Assembly (NCBI RefSeq): GCF_040712315.1
Contig: NC_134015.1
Location: forward strand, 19,531,614 to 19,595,613
Direction of reading: 5' to 3'
Source of the DNA: Castanea sativa
Taxonomy: Eukaryota; Streptophyta; Magnoliopsida; Fagales; Fagaceae
Length of the DNA stretch: 64,000 nucleotides
Every line of letters starts with the position of its first letter. Positions within the stretch are counted from its first letter, which is position 1. Under the pieces are notes generated by a model. That model was not told the origin of the DNA. It was given only the letters and a program-made list of their open reading frames with translations, and ran no database searches. The position numbers and the translations under genes were made by a program. Positions 35,581 through 46,865 of the stretch are shown piece by piece.

Positions 35581-35850
35581 CAACTTGTACCTAACGAGGA
35601 TTTAGCACTACTTTTGCCATTCTAATCGCGTATCTTGAAGACTCCAAAAATAGTAATGCAAAGAGGGGAGTTTATGAGCATCACTTAAAGCATTTATAAG
35701 TATATCAAACATATTTATTGTCTGGTTCATACCTTATAAAATAAATGATAAGACAATTTGCTTACAGAACTTCAGATTACATCAAATAAAAAGGAAAACT
35801 GGGTTAAAAGGAAGAAAAGCCAAGGATGAATCACGACTTCAGTTTTATCT

Positions 35851-38668
35851 TCAAATGGCCCTTAGGATCCTTTGGAGGCTAAATTGGAGCCGAGGAGTCT
35901 GAACAATCCCTTTGCCCTTCAGATCCTCCTCGATTGTGATAGGAATTGACGCCAAGACAAGTTCCAATGTCTCGGTATTTCCTTTTTCTTTGATGGACTC
36001 CTTAAGGGCATCGGAGGGCTGAGCAGCCTCATGAGTCACCCCTTCTGCTGTTCCTTCAGTGGGTTGTATGGTGGCTACAAACTGTCTAACCCCTTCGGAT
36101 TGGCACCTAGAGGTGGGAGGAACCTTAGAAGAGCTGTCTTTTTCACTGTTTGCTCCCTGGGTGGCATCATTGGCCTTGGTAGTGGATGGGGTAGAGGCTT
36201 GGATGGCTGTGGGATAGTAAACACTTCTGTCCTCCAAAGGGCAGAGGAGGCATCAACCCCAGCATGGGTAAGTGCCTCGTTCTACACTTGGAGGCTGTAA
36301 TGCCTTCATACCTCCGAGACCTATGATCTAAAGTTTATTGTAGTTTCCGCTACTCCAATCTCGTACCCTTCTTGCTCTGCTTGGTCTTTTGCTTTTCCAG
36401 CCTCCTCTTTGGCTTTCACAGCTTCCTCTTTAGCTTTATTGGCCTCCTCCCTAGCCTTCTCAAACTCCTTTAGGCTTTTCTTTAAGGCCTCTATTTGTTT
36501 CTTCGCCGCCGCATTTTCCTCGTCGGCCTGGTAAGTTGCAGACGTTGGGTCTCGGCCAGCTTCTTAGTCGTTTTTAACGCCGCGTCAGCACTCTTCCATT
36601 CAGTTTCTGCCTTGTTCAGTTGACCAGTGACCTCTTCTAGCTTTTTAACCTTTACCTCCACGATTTTCTGAGTACTGCTGCACCTTATTTCCTCATCCTT
36701 AAGGGCTTTGTAAGTGCTGATAACAATACCTTTAGCCCTATGAGTAGATTGGACAACCTATTTACGATAATAAGGTAAAACAAAGAGATATAGTTAAAAC
36801 AAAAAATTCAAGTACGAAAAGAGAATGAGATAAGTAACAATTAAATAGGATTCTTACCAGGGCAAACTCCTTTTTTAGCGTCATGAAGACATTTTGATCT
36901 CTCATCTACCTTAACTCGTGCATGTCCTCAAGCAGCAAGAGAGCTTGCTCTAGTGCGTCTGCCACGCAAGCAACTGTTCCTATGTCAGAACTCTTGATGG
37001 ATGTATCGGCGGTGACTATGCGATTATCCATGGTCATAGGTGGAGCCCAAATTGGGGCAGATATCGGCACGTGAGTCTCGGTCCGTTTTTCTGACCTCGT
37101 CTGCATTGTGCAAGCATGTTTAACTCCCTTCTCGGGCTCCACATCTTTAGGAAGGAGGTCTTTTCCTCCCTCAATCACATCCTTCCCTTTGTGCTGATCC
37201 CTTTTTCACTTGAGATCAACTTGATCAATGCGTTGGGACTGGGTAGGTGGGGGAGGAGGGAGTTTGGGTTAAGAAGACTTCTCTGGGCCTTTATCCTTCG
37301 TCTTAGGTAGTTTGGTCTAAGCTACCTTCTGGATCTCTTGGCCTCCCACCTGAGCTTCCATTATGTCTTTGAGGCTCTATTTGGGCTTGCGTTGGATTCC
37401 CATTGTGTCAGGGTTGTGAGTTTCTCCTTACGGATGAGCTGAGAAGGATATGCCGAGGTCACCAATTTGACCCTTAGGAGAAGGAGGTTGGTTGAAGACT
37501 TCAAATTCGTCCTCGGAATCTGAAACTTCAACAATCTCTTCTTCTTCATTTATGTTGGGTTGAGAGGAGGTTGCTTCGCCGGTTGTGTGTTGAGTTGGAA
37601 TCGCGATGAGGGGAATACCGTCTGGTATAAGTTGTATGGGTTGTGTAACAAGGGTACCTGAATGGGGGCACCCTCAGGTAAAAGAAAGCCCTCGGCAACA
37701 ACACTAATTCGATGTAGGCATGGGTTCGTCGCTCTAATCACGTACTTCGGCGCCTGGAAAGCTTTGGAGATGGGATTGTAACCGAGGATCAAATGCGCTG
37801 CTTGAAGTTGGTTATCTGTGTGCACGAACACCTCGGCCTTCAATATTTCATCCAATTTTTCAAAGTTGACAAGATCGGGGTGGCGAATAGCTGCATGTGG
37901 GTTTGCAAAATTGTTAAGAAAAACAAAATTAAATCAAGTCAGTATTCTTATATAAACTCAAATTAGGAAAGAAGGAGAAAGGGTGATTATGAATAGTTCA
38001 TCTAAAACTAGGGCCTCAGCTAGTTCCCCTTCCCTAGTCGAACTGGGGACACAATCGTACCAATCCCCCGATATGATCAAGAAGTCTTTTTTCATTTCCT
38101 TGTTAGATTCAGGGAGACATTGGATTAACCTAACCTCAGGGTACCTAGATTTTAAGTAATACCCCTACCCCTTTAGGTGGTGGAGATTGTAAATCCAATT
38201 CATGTCATGATGGGTAAGTCCTAGACCCATCTTTTCGTTTAGCGCATCTATGGAACCCAAAATCTTAAACATGTTCAGGGCGCATTAGGCAAGAGATAAC
38301 CTAAAGGCCCTAAGGTAGTCCCTCATAACTGTCCCCATTTGGATTTTCATCCCTTCTTCTATGAAGGCGATTATCGGGATTACTACCTCTCCCTCTCACA
38401 TTTTCAAGAACCATTCCCATTCCTTCCAGTATGTAAGGGACACTCCCGGTGGAATCCTATACTAAGCCTTAAATTGTTCTATTTTCTCATCAGAATCTAC
38501 TAAGGAGGCGAATCTACCCATTTTTAGGAGAGGGTTAAAAGTGTTGGCGAATAAATAAAAGGAAGGTGAGGTGAGCCGACGTGAAAGAAAAACAGAAAAG
38601 AGAAGAATATGTAAAAAGGTAATGAGTGAGGAAGTTTGGGAAGACTTACTATAAGAAGAAACGACCAC
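35851..38668 (-). pseudogene. Antisense gene of the Tat element, spliced and decayed
   Basis: Read on the minus strand from about 38520: GRFASLVDSDEKIEQFK, YRIPPGVSLTYWKEWEWFLK, EGEVVIPIIAFIEEGM, MGLGLTHHDMNWIYNLHHLK, YYLKSRYPEVRLIQCLP, separated by a few stops. A second exon follows at 37550-37890 (PHAAIRHPDLVNFEKLDEIL...ISVVAEGFLLPEG). A coiled-coil, Glu/Lys/Ala-rich segment is around 36340-36700. A C-terminal exon at 35851-36237 contains LVLASIPITIEEDLKGKGIV. An intron with GTAAG and TAG borders is likely at 36758-36857. The role is unknown; antisense ORFs in this position are a known trait of Tat elements. Not intact. Confidence 0.75.
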
Positions 38669-39056
38669 CTCGGACTAAAGCTTAGGAACTGTGAGGGAAC
38701 GTGTAGACCAAAAAAATTCGCAGGTTCGTTGTATGGATTGTTGAAGTGAGGAGAATGGTTTGAATTGTTGATATTTATATCAGCAAGAATTATGAAGTGG
38801 GAAAGTTCCCGCCTATGTTCCTATGTAATCCTCAGCCGTTGGATATGCATCGTGTGGTTGAACATGGGGGACAAGAAGCCCTCAGAATTTAATTAGGGGA
38901 TGCCCCGCATAACGAAACGTTAGGAACATGCAGTGGGCAGTTCAAGTGACGGCATCATTGTTAGGGAAGAGGTATGGCGAGTACAGATTAACAGGGACAG
39001 ATGTCAAGATCCTCTTTCCTCCCAAGGTAGCAGAAATAAGAATCTCGAGGGGCTAT

Positions 39057-39904
39057 TGTAGGGTCAATAGGCCCAGGAATATGTGTTAGGTTGACCCAAG
39101 AGTATTTATTGGGCTAAAGGCCCAATCTGAGGACACTGAATGGTCCGAGGATGTGAGAATATCAAACCTACGAAGCAATACTAATAAGTAAAGAAGTGAT
39201 ATTTGATCAAATATATCCGAAAAGGTGGTCTGAGGAAGAGTATGTCCTCGGCTATGTATAGCCGAGGTAAGAGAAGGGCTGGTTAACATCCACGGGCAAT
39301 ATTCTAGAAGATCCTATAGGTAAGGGTAAGCATGGTAAATATAGAAGATAAGAAGAAGGGCAGTGAAAATATCTAAGATAAAGCTATTACCACCGCCATC
39401 ACATTGAATGCTCTGCAACTGCTTCTCTGGCTGCATTAATGGGGAAGTGATGCTTGAGCATCAGGGATCAGTCTTATATCTACCTCCAAAGACTTCAAGG
39501 GGGGTGGTGGATGGGACAAGTATCTAAATCAGTAGTCTGATCCATACGTGAAAGATGGGGAGAAGAAGGGAGATGATATAAAAAGAAAAGGAAGACACTC
39601 AGAGAGGGGATCGGAGGGAAAAAAAAAAAGAAAAAAAAGAAAACACTATATATATCACCATCCTTAGTTATAATCTATCTTTGAAAGAGATAAGAGAAAT
39701 CATCCTCGGCTTGTGTCCGAGGATAAAGTTCTTTCATATAAACAGTTCCTTGTGTGTAATGTTGTGATCGAGCCCATCATTTTAGTTATCTAACATCACT
39801 AGAACCTAAATTTCAAGCCCACTCTCTACAAATTTCATTATATTGGGCTTTTGGGGCCTATCCCCTTCTCGCTGTTGGGTTTGGGTGCAAATTGTGTCCT
39901 TACA
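39057..39904 (+). repeat. 3' LTR of Tat-type Ty3 element
   Basis: 848 bp copy of 27948-28786, preceded by a purine-rich CTCGAGGGGCTAT. It ends TTACA at 39904. Confidence 0.95.
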
Positions 39905-40054
39905 AATATTATTTCAATAACCATGTGAAAAAATCAACAATAACTCTAATTTTTGTACGAAAAATAATAATTTAATTTTGTATCAAATAATGCTCTACTT
40001 ATTCATAGGTATAGAATAAATTATCTTACTTAGATAAAAATAATATAATAAAAT
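39905..40054 (+). repeat. 150 bp direct repeat, right flank of Tat element
   Basis: Second copy of 27798-27947. It starts AATATTATTTCAATAACCAT directly after the LTR and ends ATAATATAATAAAAT, after which unit B resumes alignment with unit A (TTGTTCATTTTT). Both copies share several differences from unit A, so they come from one unit-B ancestor. Confidence 0.95.
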
Positions 40055-40985
40055 TGTTCATTTTTTTAATATTTTGTCTATTTTATTTGAGGTTTTTTTT
40101 AGAAGATATTTTAGCTTAACATGCTTACATACTATTTTTCTTTTGAATAGTACCTAAACATGCCTAACATTAATTTTTATTAAATTTTGTAAGTATGGAG
40201 GATATAAGATGAGGATATAAGATAAAGATATAATCCAAAGGTAGATTTAACAAAATTTACCTTTAACAACGTAAAATACTTTCAATTTCAAAATTACACG
40301 ACAACTTCTGTACATTTGGAAACTTTATAGGAAACCGAAGTTTTTTTTATATACTACAACTTCCGTACTAGTTTACATTCTCAAACATTACTTTATCTAT
40401 TTTATTAACTCATTTTACAACTCACCTTACATCCCAGTTTTTATTTTTACATAAAACCTAATAAAATAATAAAAATAATTTTTTTCTCTCCCTCTTTCCT
40501 TCCACTATCTTGTTTTCTTCATACACAACCACAAGATTAAAATTTTTTTTTCTTTACAACCTATGAACAATAAGGTTGCATATATGCAACTTTACTATTC
40601 ATAGGTTGCAAAAATTTTTAAGTATACAAACCTGAATGGAGTGGATTTTGACTATCTTGAGTTGTAAAATAGCAATACGGGAGTGTTTAGAACCCCCAAT
40701 GCTAGTGCTTATGCCATTGAGGTGGGAAAAATAAGGTCTTTCCCATCATATTGGTAAAATGACCATTTTGACCTAAAAGTTGAATTTGTGACCCATTGCA
40801 AAATAGGGTATATACAAATGCCTCTAATTGATGGTACTTACTAGGTTAGGTGAACACCAATGATAAGAAAGCATATTTGATTTTGCAGTTGGGTATTAGC
40901 TTATCAACACCAAAATATGGGTGGTTGGGAATATTAGCCATTTACACAAAGTTGAATTTTAACCAATTAAGGTATGATTAAAGAT

Positions 40986-41155
40986 AGGACAAATTTTAGC
41001 TACAAAACTAGTTATAGCCTAAAGCTATAAATTGCTTTAATAAACTGACATGTAAAAAATAGCATGTACAGTGCACATAATTATTTAAGTAAACTTAACC
41101 CAATTAAGCCTAATTAACTACACCACCTATTAAAAACTAAAAAACCTATGTGCAT

Positions 41156-41198
<43 letters not shown>

Positions 41199-42734
41199 GA
41201 CTTCTCTGTAAAGCCAGAAACCCAACTCCACCGGTCACCTCCAATTTCTCTCTCCCTCCACCACCAGTCACCCTAAACCCTCCTCTGTCTCCACCGCCAG
41301 CCCACCTCAAACCCTCCTTTGTCTCCACCACTAGCCCATCTAGTCTCTGCCCCTCAAAGCCACCTCTTGTAGTTCACCGCTTCACTACTCAAAACTAGAT
41401 TTTCTTTTGTTTTATTCATAGATAATTAAATTTACTTTTTTTTTTAATTATATTAATTTTTTTCTGAATGAATTGTGTCTAATTATTAATGTGAGTTTTG
41501 GATTTTCTGTTTTAATTTGCTTGTTCATTAATAACCTTGATTCCTTCAAGAACTGAAGAAAATTTGCTAGTTGTTGTTTTAAGTTACCAAATCATTTTAA
41601 ATTTATTTATGAAAAATGAATTTGTGTATTTCTTCTTCTCTAATATGTAATAGTGCTGCTATTTGTATTGTTTATGCTATGTAGAAGAGGATTTTGCTAT
41701 CCAGTTGCATATGTTTTAACATAATAACAAGAAACGACACAACTAACTTCTTTTACTATTTGAACCAAAGATACATCATTGATTTATTTACTTGTTGAGA
41801 TAAATACAACCAAAACCCTATGGATTAGATCTCCCTTTGTTTCAGAAAAATAAGTACGAATGAAGCTTGTTTCTCAATACGAATGGAGCTTGATTCAGAA
41901 ACATAGATTTCTTTTTGTTCTTCTGCTTCTTCTATATTTCATCCAAAGAAACATCCACAATTTTTCCTTTCCTTGTTGAGATAGATACACCCTATACATA
42001 CACTTAGCTAAATTTAGCATCACAATAACAACACCAAAACCACAGTACAGGACGGCAAAACCTCGTCTGCATTGTGAAAACAATACAAATAGTAGCACTA
42101 TTATATATCAGATTAAAAGTACACATAAATTTATTTTTTATAGCTTAAAAAAAAAAAACAGCTAGCAAATCTTATTCAGTTCTTAAAGGAATCATGGTTA
42201 TCAAGGAAAAAGGAAATTTAGATTTGACCAATGAAGCGGCAGAGTGACGTACAAGAGGTGGTTTGAGCTGCAGAGACTGGGCGGGCTAGTGATGGAGACA
42301 GAGGAGGGTTTGGGTGGATTAGCGATGGAGGAAGAGGAGGGATTGGGGTGACCGGTGGTGGAGGGAGAAGAAGATTTGGGTGACTGGTGGGAGCTGTGTT
42401 TCTAGGTTTACAAAGAAGTCAATGAGAGAGAGAGAGAGAATATGTATAGGTTTTTTAGTTTTTTTTTTTTAATAGGTGGTATAGTTTTTTTTTTTTAGAA
42501 TATTAAATATTTTTAACACACACACACACGGGGAGAGGGAAGAATGTCTTAAAGAAATTTACAGTGGTGTATATCCAAAAGAGCCTAATAGGTGGTATAG
42601 TTAAGTAGGGTTAGTTGGGTTAAGTTTACTAAAGTAATCATATGCAGTGCACATGCCATTTTTTACACATGTCAATTTATTAGAGTAGTTTGTGGCCTTA
42701 AACTACAACTGGTTTTGTAGCTAAACTTTATCCT
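40986..42734. mobile_element. Long-inverted-repeat (foldback-like) element, copy B
   Basis: Left arm about 40986-41400 and right arm about 42215-42734, inverted at roughly 80% identity, loop about 0.8 kb. Same structure as 16174-19506 without the Mutator-like insert. The (TC)n tract of the left arm is at 41158-41195; the right arm has a shorter (GA)n at 42424-42439. A transcript through it could fold into a long hairpin. Confidence 0.7.
42487..42585 (-). mobile_element. 99 bp retroposed insert with 17 bp target duplication
   Basis: TAATAGGTGGTATAGTT occurs at 42470-42486 and 42586-42602. The insert begins with a T-run and includes a (CA)n tract (42521-42530), so on the minus strand it ends in an A-run, as a short SINE or truncated LINE would. 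The single-copy target is seen in unit A near 19360-19376. Confidence 0.75.
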
Positions 42735-42770
42735 TCAAGATATTCAGATGTTTTTAATTTAAGGGTATTA

Positions 42771-43248
42771 TCTATACTACTAGTAACAAGATTCTCTGTT
42801 TGAGTTTCATCATTTTGCATACTAAAATATCGTAACAAATATTCTTAAACTTTCTGAAATACGTCTATCTTTTAGTTAAATAATTTTAAATTTTAAAAAC
42901 ACTAACTATTTAAAAGACTAATTCACTATTTTTTAAAAGTTTCTAAGTTTTAAGCTTTTTCACGTTCCCCTCTCCAATCTGAATTACCTTTTTTCTTAAT
43001 TCAAATTTTCAAACTTTTATCAACTCTCACATAGAGAAATATTCTAGAAATTAGGACATTATGTCTATCTCACTTTTAAACATTATTCCATGTTAAAAAA
43101 AATTACGTAGAGAAAGATTCTAAGAATTATGACGCTGTCTCTATCTAATTTTTAAATATTTTGACACTAAACCAAAATAAAAAAAAATAAAAAAATAAAA
43201 ACAAAAAAGAAACTCATCGCACAAGCGAAACATATGTGATGAGGCTAG
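42771..43248 (+). mobile_element. Short non-autonomous Helitron, copy B
   Basis: Starts TCTATACTACTAGTAACAAG after a host A and ends CTAG before a host T. A hairpin-forming GCACAAGCGAAACATATGTG precedes the end and is weaker than in unit A. Same position as 19541-19999. Confidence 0.75.
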
Positions 43249-44046
43249 TTCAAAAATAAGATTTCGAGGAGTAAGATTTTGAACCACAAGGATATTACTC
43301 CAAAACCTAGGAGTTTTAACCAAAAAGGTATTATTTCGAAAGAAAATGTTTATACTCTAAAAAATGATTTGGGAAACTTTTTAGGAATTTTTTTATTTTA
43401 TTATTTCTCTAGAAAAAAAATTGCCAATTTTATCCATTAAACTATTATTCCATTAGGTTTGAAATCAACATTTTTGGTATTTGGAAGCTGTGAGAATTCC
43501 AAAGGTTGAAAATTTTAAACTTGAATCATTTTTTACTTTAGTTTTTCTTTTAAATTTTAGTTCTTGGACTTGGGCTTGAGAACCTTATCTTGGTCATAAA
43601 GTTGGGCCTTTTATCTGAGTTCGCATGACTTTTTAGCTCTCGTTATGCGTGGACTTCCTTAACAAATTTTAAGTTCGGCTTGAAAGATTTATTGCGCTCT
43701 TTTTAAAGGTTTTTGGGCCTTTTGTCCATTTTCCTTTTAAAAATCCGGATTTGGGCCAATGAAAAAAAAAAAACAACAACGAGGAAGCAATGGCCAATGG
43801 GCAAATCAAAAAGAAACTTTTCTTCCTTCATCAGCTTCTCTATTTTCTTTCACAAGTCTTCTTGATTTCGCAATTGCTTTCTAGTTGTTTTTCACTTCTT
43901 TTTTTTCTTAACCTTTCATACAAAATCATGCCTCCTCTTGCTTAGAGTCTTGTGATTCAACTATTGCCTCCTGGTATTTCTAATAGAGATGTTTAAGATT
44001 CAAATCTCCCAATCCCTAATTATCAAATTCTCAACAAAAAAAAATT

Positions 44047-44304
44047 ATGGCTTCATCTTCTTCAAAAAGCCAACCCATTAGTCCCACGGATCCCATAAAG
44101 TATAAAATCAAGAAATATGTTATTCTTCCAATGATAGATGAGCAAGGGTTGCTCCAACACCCTCAAAATCATAAGTCTTTCTCCATACTCGATTCACACC
44201 ATGTCCACATTTTTTCACATAATGTAAAATGTGGACACCTGAAGTGCAAATATAGACATTGTGTGAAACATTGTACATTTCAAAGTGTGACATACAATAA
44301 TTAG
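44047..44304 (+). CDS. Orphan small ORF, 85 codons, intact copy
   Basis: Encodes 85 residues: a Ser-rich start (MASSSSKSQP), a middle with KKYVILPMIDEQGLLQHPQN, and a Cys/His-rich end (C-x2-H-x2-C-x3-H-C-x3-H-C) that could bind a metal ion. No signal peptide or membrane segment is seen. The ATG is in a good plant context (AAATTATGGC), preceded by a leader-like region that is also conserved in unit A. I do not recognise the family. The copy in unit A is split by a MITE, and the differences between the copies are mostly amino-acid changing, so it may be a relic or non-coding. Expression is unknown. Confidence 0.4.
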   Translation: MASSSSKSQPISPTDPIKYKIKKYVILPMIDEQGLLQHPQNHKSFSILDSHHVHIFSHNVKCGHLKCKYRHCVKHCTFQSVTYNN

Positions 44305-44706
44305 CCGGGTATGAAGACATGTTTAGTTTTGTTCTCTTGAAACAATTTAGAACAAAGTTTGATTACAAACTAGGTTGTAGCTTTTTTAGAGTTTCTAAGC
44401 CATTAACAAGTATGTCTTCTTCTTTTCCTTTTTTTTTTTTTCTTTTTTTTTCCCCCTCTTTTTGAGTGCCAAGCATGTCTCACACACACATATAACCAAA
44501 ATTGAGAAAAAATCAAATTAAGTCTGTGTTTGGCTAGCTCGATGTAAAATGTTTTTTGAGTGCAAAATATTTTCAAGTGTTTGGTTGCATTTTGAAAAAT
44601 GCTTTGAAAATTTTCTTTTCAAGTGTTTGGTTGCGTTCTTGAAAATGCTCTAGAAAATATATTTTCTACTAGTTTCTCACATTTTCCCAACTTCCAAACA
44701 AATATT

Positions 44707-44782
44707 TTAATAGAAAATTCCAATATATAAATCCAAAGAAACAAAAAACAAAAGAATATAATCAATTTTCCTCAAACTAGAC

Positions 44783-44821
<39 letters not shown>

Positions 44822-46104
44822 GACAAGATCTCGTTGGTTTGAGGAGGCAACAACGACGAGCTTGAGGCGACAGCGACGAGACTAGTGGTTCAATCTAGAG
44901 GCAGCAGCGAGATCTCGTTAGGTGGGTAGAAACAATGATTGTCGTCAGTGGCTGGGTCGTCAGTGGTCCGACCAAATTACATTAACTACTTACTTATATA
45001 AAATTGTCTTAAATTTATTTGAATTTTATTTTATGCCTCTCAAATACTTATTATTTTCATTTGTAGAAATCTATTTGAAGACTCTTATATAAATTCTATT
45101 ATACTCTTTTTATTTTTGTTAGTTGTTTTCTTTACAAGTGAAGAAGAAGTGTAAGAAATTTATATATGTTAGGTTGAAAATACATGTACTTAAAAGTTAA
45201 AACTAAATAAATAATTAAATTTATAAATTAATTATTATAAACAATTTCGTGCATTGCACAGAATTACAACCTAGTTTAAAATTTATACTTATTAATCACT
45301 GATGATATAATAACATTATGCAGCATGAGATATGCAATTGAGTGCGTGGTAAGTACCATTCTCTTAGAAAGGGATAGCATGGAATCCATCTGGACTCTTG
45401 CTCCATTTAAAGAAAATTAATCCCTTCATAACATTATTGTGTGTGTGTGGATAAGTTAGGTTTAAATTACTCCTGGAGTAACTTTAAGACATATTTCGCA
45501 AATCAGTAACTTATTCTTATTAAATTCATATTTTGAAAATCTCATCGTTGAATTACATGTTTTATATATTCTTAATATGTATGTCAATTTTCATGCTAAT
45601 CAGATGTTATTTACAATTTGATCTATAAACTCATCTTTTATGCATTATTTTAAACTAAAAAATATGAATTTAAACAATTGATTGATTATATAATAATTAA
45701 TTTTTAATACCTTGAAATTTTGCAAGTTTAAGATCCAGATTGTGTTCAGGTCTTCAAGACCCTTTTTTGGTCGTCATGAAAACTACAACTGGCAGTTCTA
45801 GTCATTACGTACTACGTAAGCGCCCATGCAAGATATAAGAATTTTGTTTTAAATTAGGCTTTAGTCATCAAAGTAAATACAAGAAATGCAATGTGCAATC
45901 ACATGGTGACACTATAACACTTTCGATCATGCCTTAAATATTCAATAGGTGGTGATGCCATGGCCGCATTGCAAATTTCTTCTCTCTCTCTCTCTTCAAA
46001 TATATTGCAGAAGTAAACAGTATCAGTGACTCTTATACACTTCATGCCTCAAATAATTTTTATTCTTACGTGTTCATGATGCCATGCATTGAACATTAGG
46101 CAGC

Positions 46105-46143
<39 letters not shown>

Positions 46144-46865
46144 AGCATATTGCGAACGAACAGTACTGTTTGACACCTTCATGTCTCAAATATTTGATAT
46201 AGACACATTGGAATAGCGGTAATAGCCCCCACTTCCCTTGAAGCTGAAACCCCTAATAGTCTGGTGAAAGTAGAAATTGAATCATTCATTTCTTGCAGGA
46301 AATCTAGAGATTTTATCAGTTGGTACTTTGACATTTGTTTACTCAATGATCAAATTTAGGTATGCCGAAAATGGAAATGAAATTGTAGATAAAATTTTTT
46401 TCTTCTTTGGTAATGTATGAAGAGAATGTATGGACCTTTTTCCCCCAACATATCAATTACAATGTGGCATGTAATGCTTCTCCTACCTTCGCTATTCAAA
46501 CAAAAAAAAAGGGAAAAAAAGTGGACTTTTGCGTTATTTATTTGGCTTGCAATGTTTGTGAAAAAATTAAGCTTCAATATATGGAATGCAAATCCTTATT
46601 ACCACTTTTTGTGTACCACTCTATGTTCCACTAATCACTACTTACTATGTGTATGATTGCTTTCTATTTTAAACTCCAGTTATTTTATAAGGAAAGTACA
46701 AAAGAAAACATAGCAAGTAGTAATTGGTACAACATAGAGTAGTACATAAAAAATGGTACAGAAGATTTGGACTCCAATATATGGTGACATTCTAATGTTT
46801 TCATAAAACTCTACTGAAAGAATAATATATTCGCACTGAGCAAGGTAAATGCTACTAATTTATTT
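44707..46865. other. Gene-free stretch with (GA)n at 44787-44820 and (CT)n at 46107-46141
   Basis: A GC-richer patch at 44820-44970 has GACGA/GCAGC repeats but no open reading frame of note. A Helitron-like 3' end (GTGCATTGCAC hairpin, then CTAG before T) is at about 45250-45277; the 5' end was not found. Two related (CT)n-containing blocks lie at 45930-46060 and 46085-46200. Confidence 0.45.

Larger units (their letters stand above)
27948..39904 (+). mobile_element. Ty3/Gypsy LTR retrotransposon, Tat lineage, decayed
   Basis: An 11957 bp element: LTR (27948-28786), primer-binding-like TTGGCGTCATCTGTGGG (from 28788), gag, protease, reverse transcriptase, RNase H, a second archaeal-type RNase H and integrase on the plus strand (28834-34162). 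A tandem-repeat block follows (34210-35560), then an antisense gene (35851-38560), a purine-rich tract (CTCGAGGGG near 39043) and the right LTR. The duplicated RNase H, 3' tandem repeats and antisense ORF together place it in the Tat (Ogre/Retand-like) lineage. Numerous in-frame stops and shifts make it non-autonomous now. It sits in unit B only and is bordered by a 150 bp duplication. Confidence 0.93.
24728..44706 (+). repeat. Segmental duplication unit B
   Basis: Direct-orientation partner of 13190-22782. It is much longer because it holds a 12 kb retrotransposon (27948-39904 plus a 150 bp duplication). It also holds a 1.3 kb MITE at its left edge, a SINE and a 99 bp insert. It lacks the LINE, Mutator-like element and ORF-splitting MITE found in unit A. 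Confidence 0.9.
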
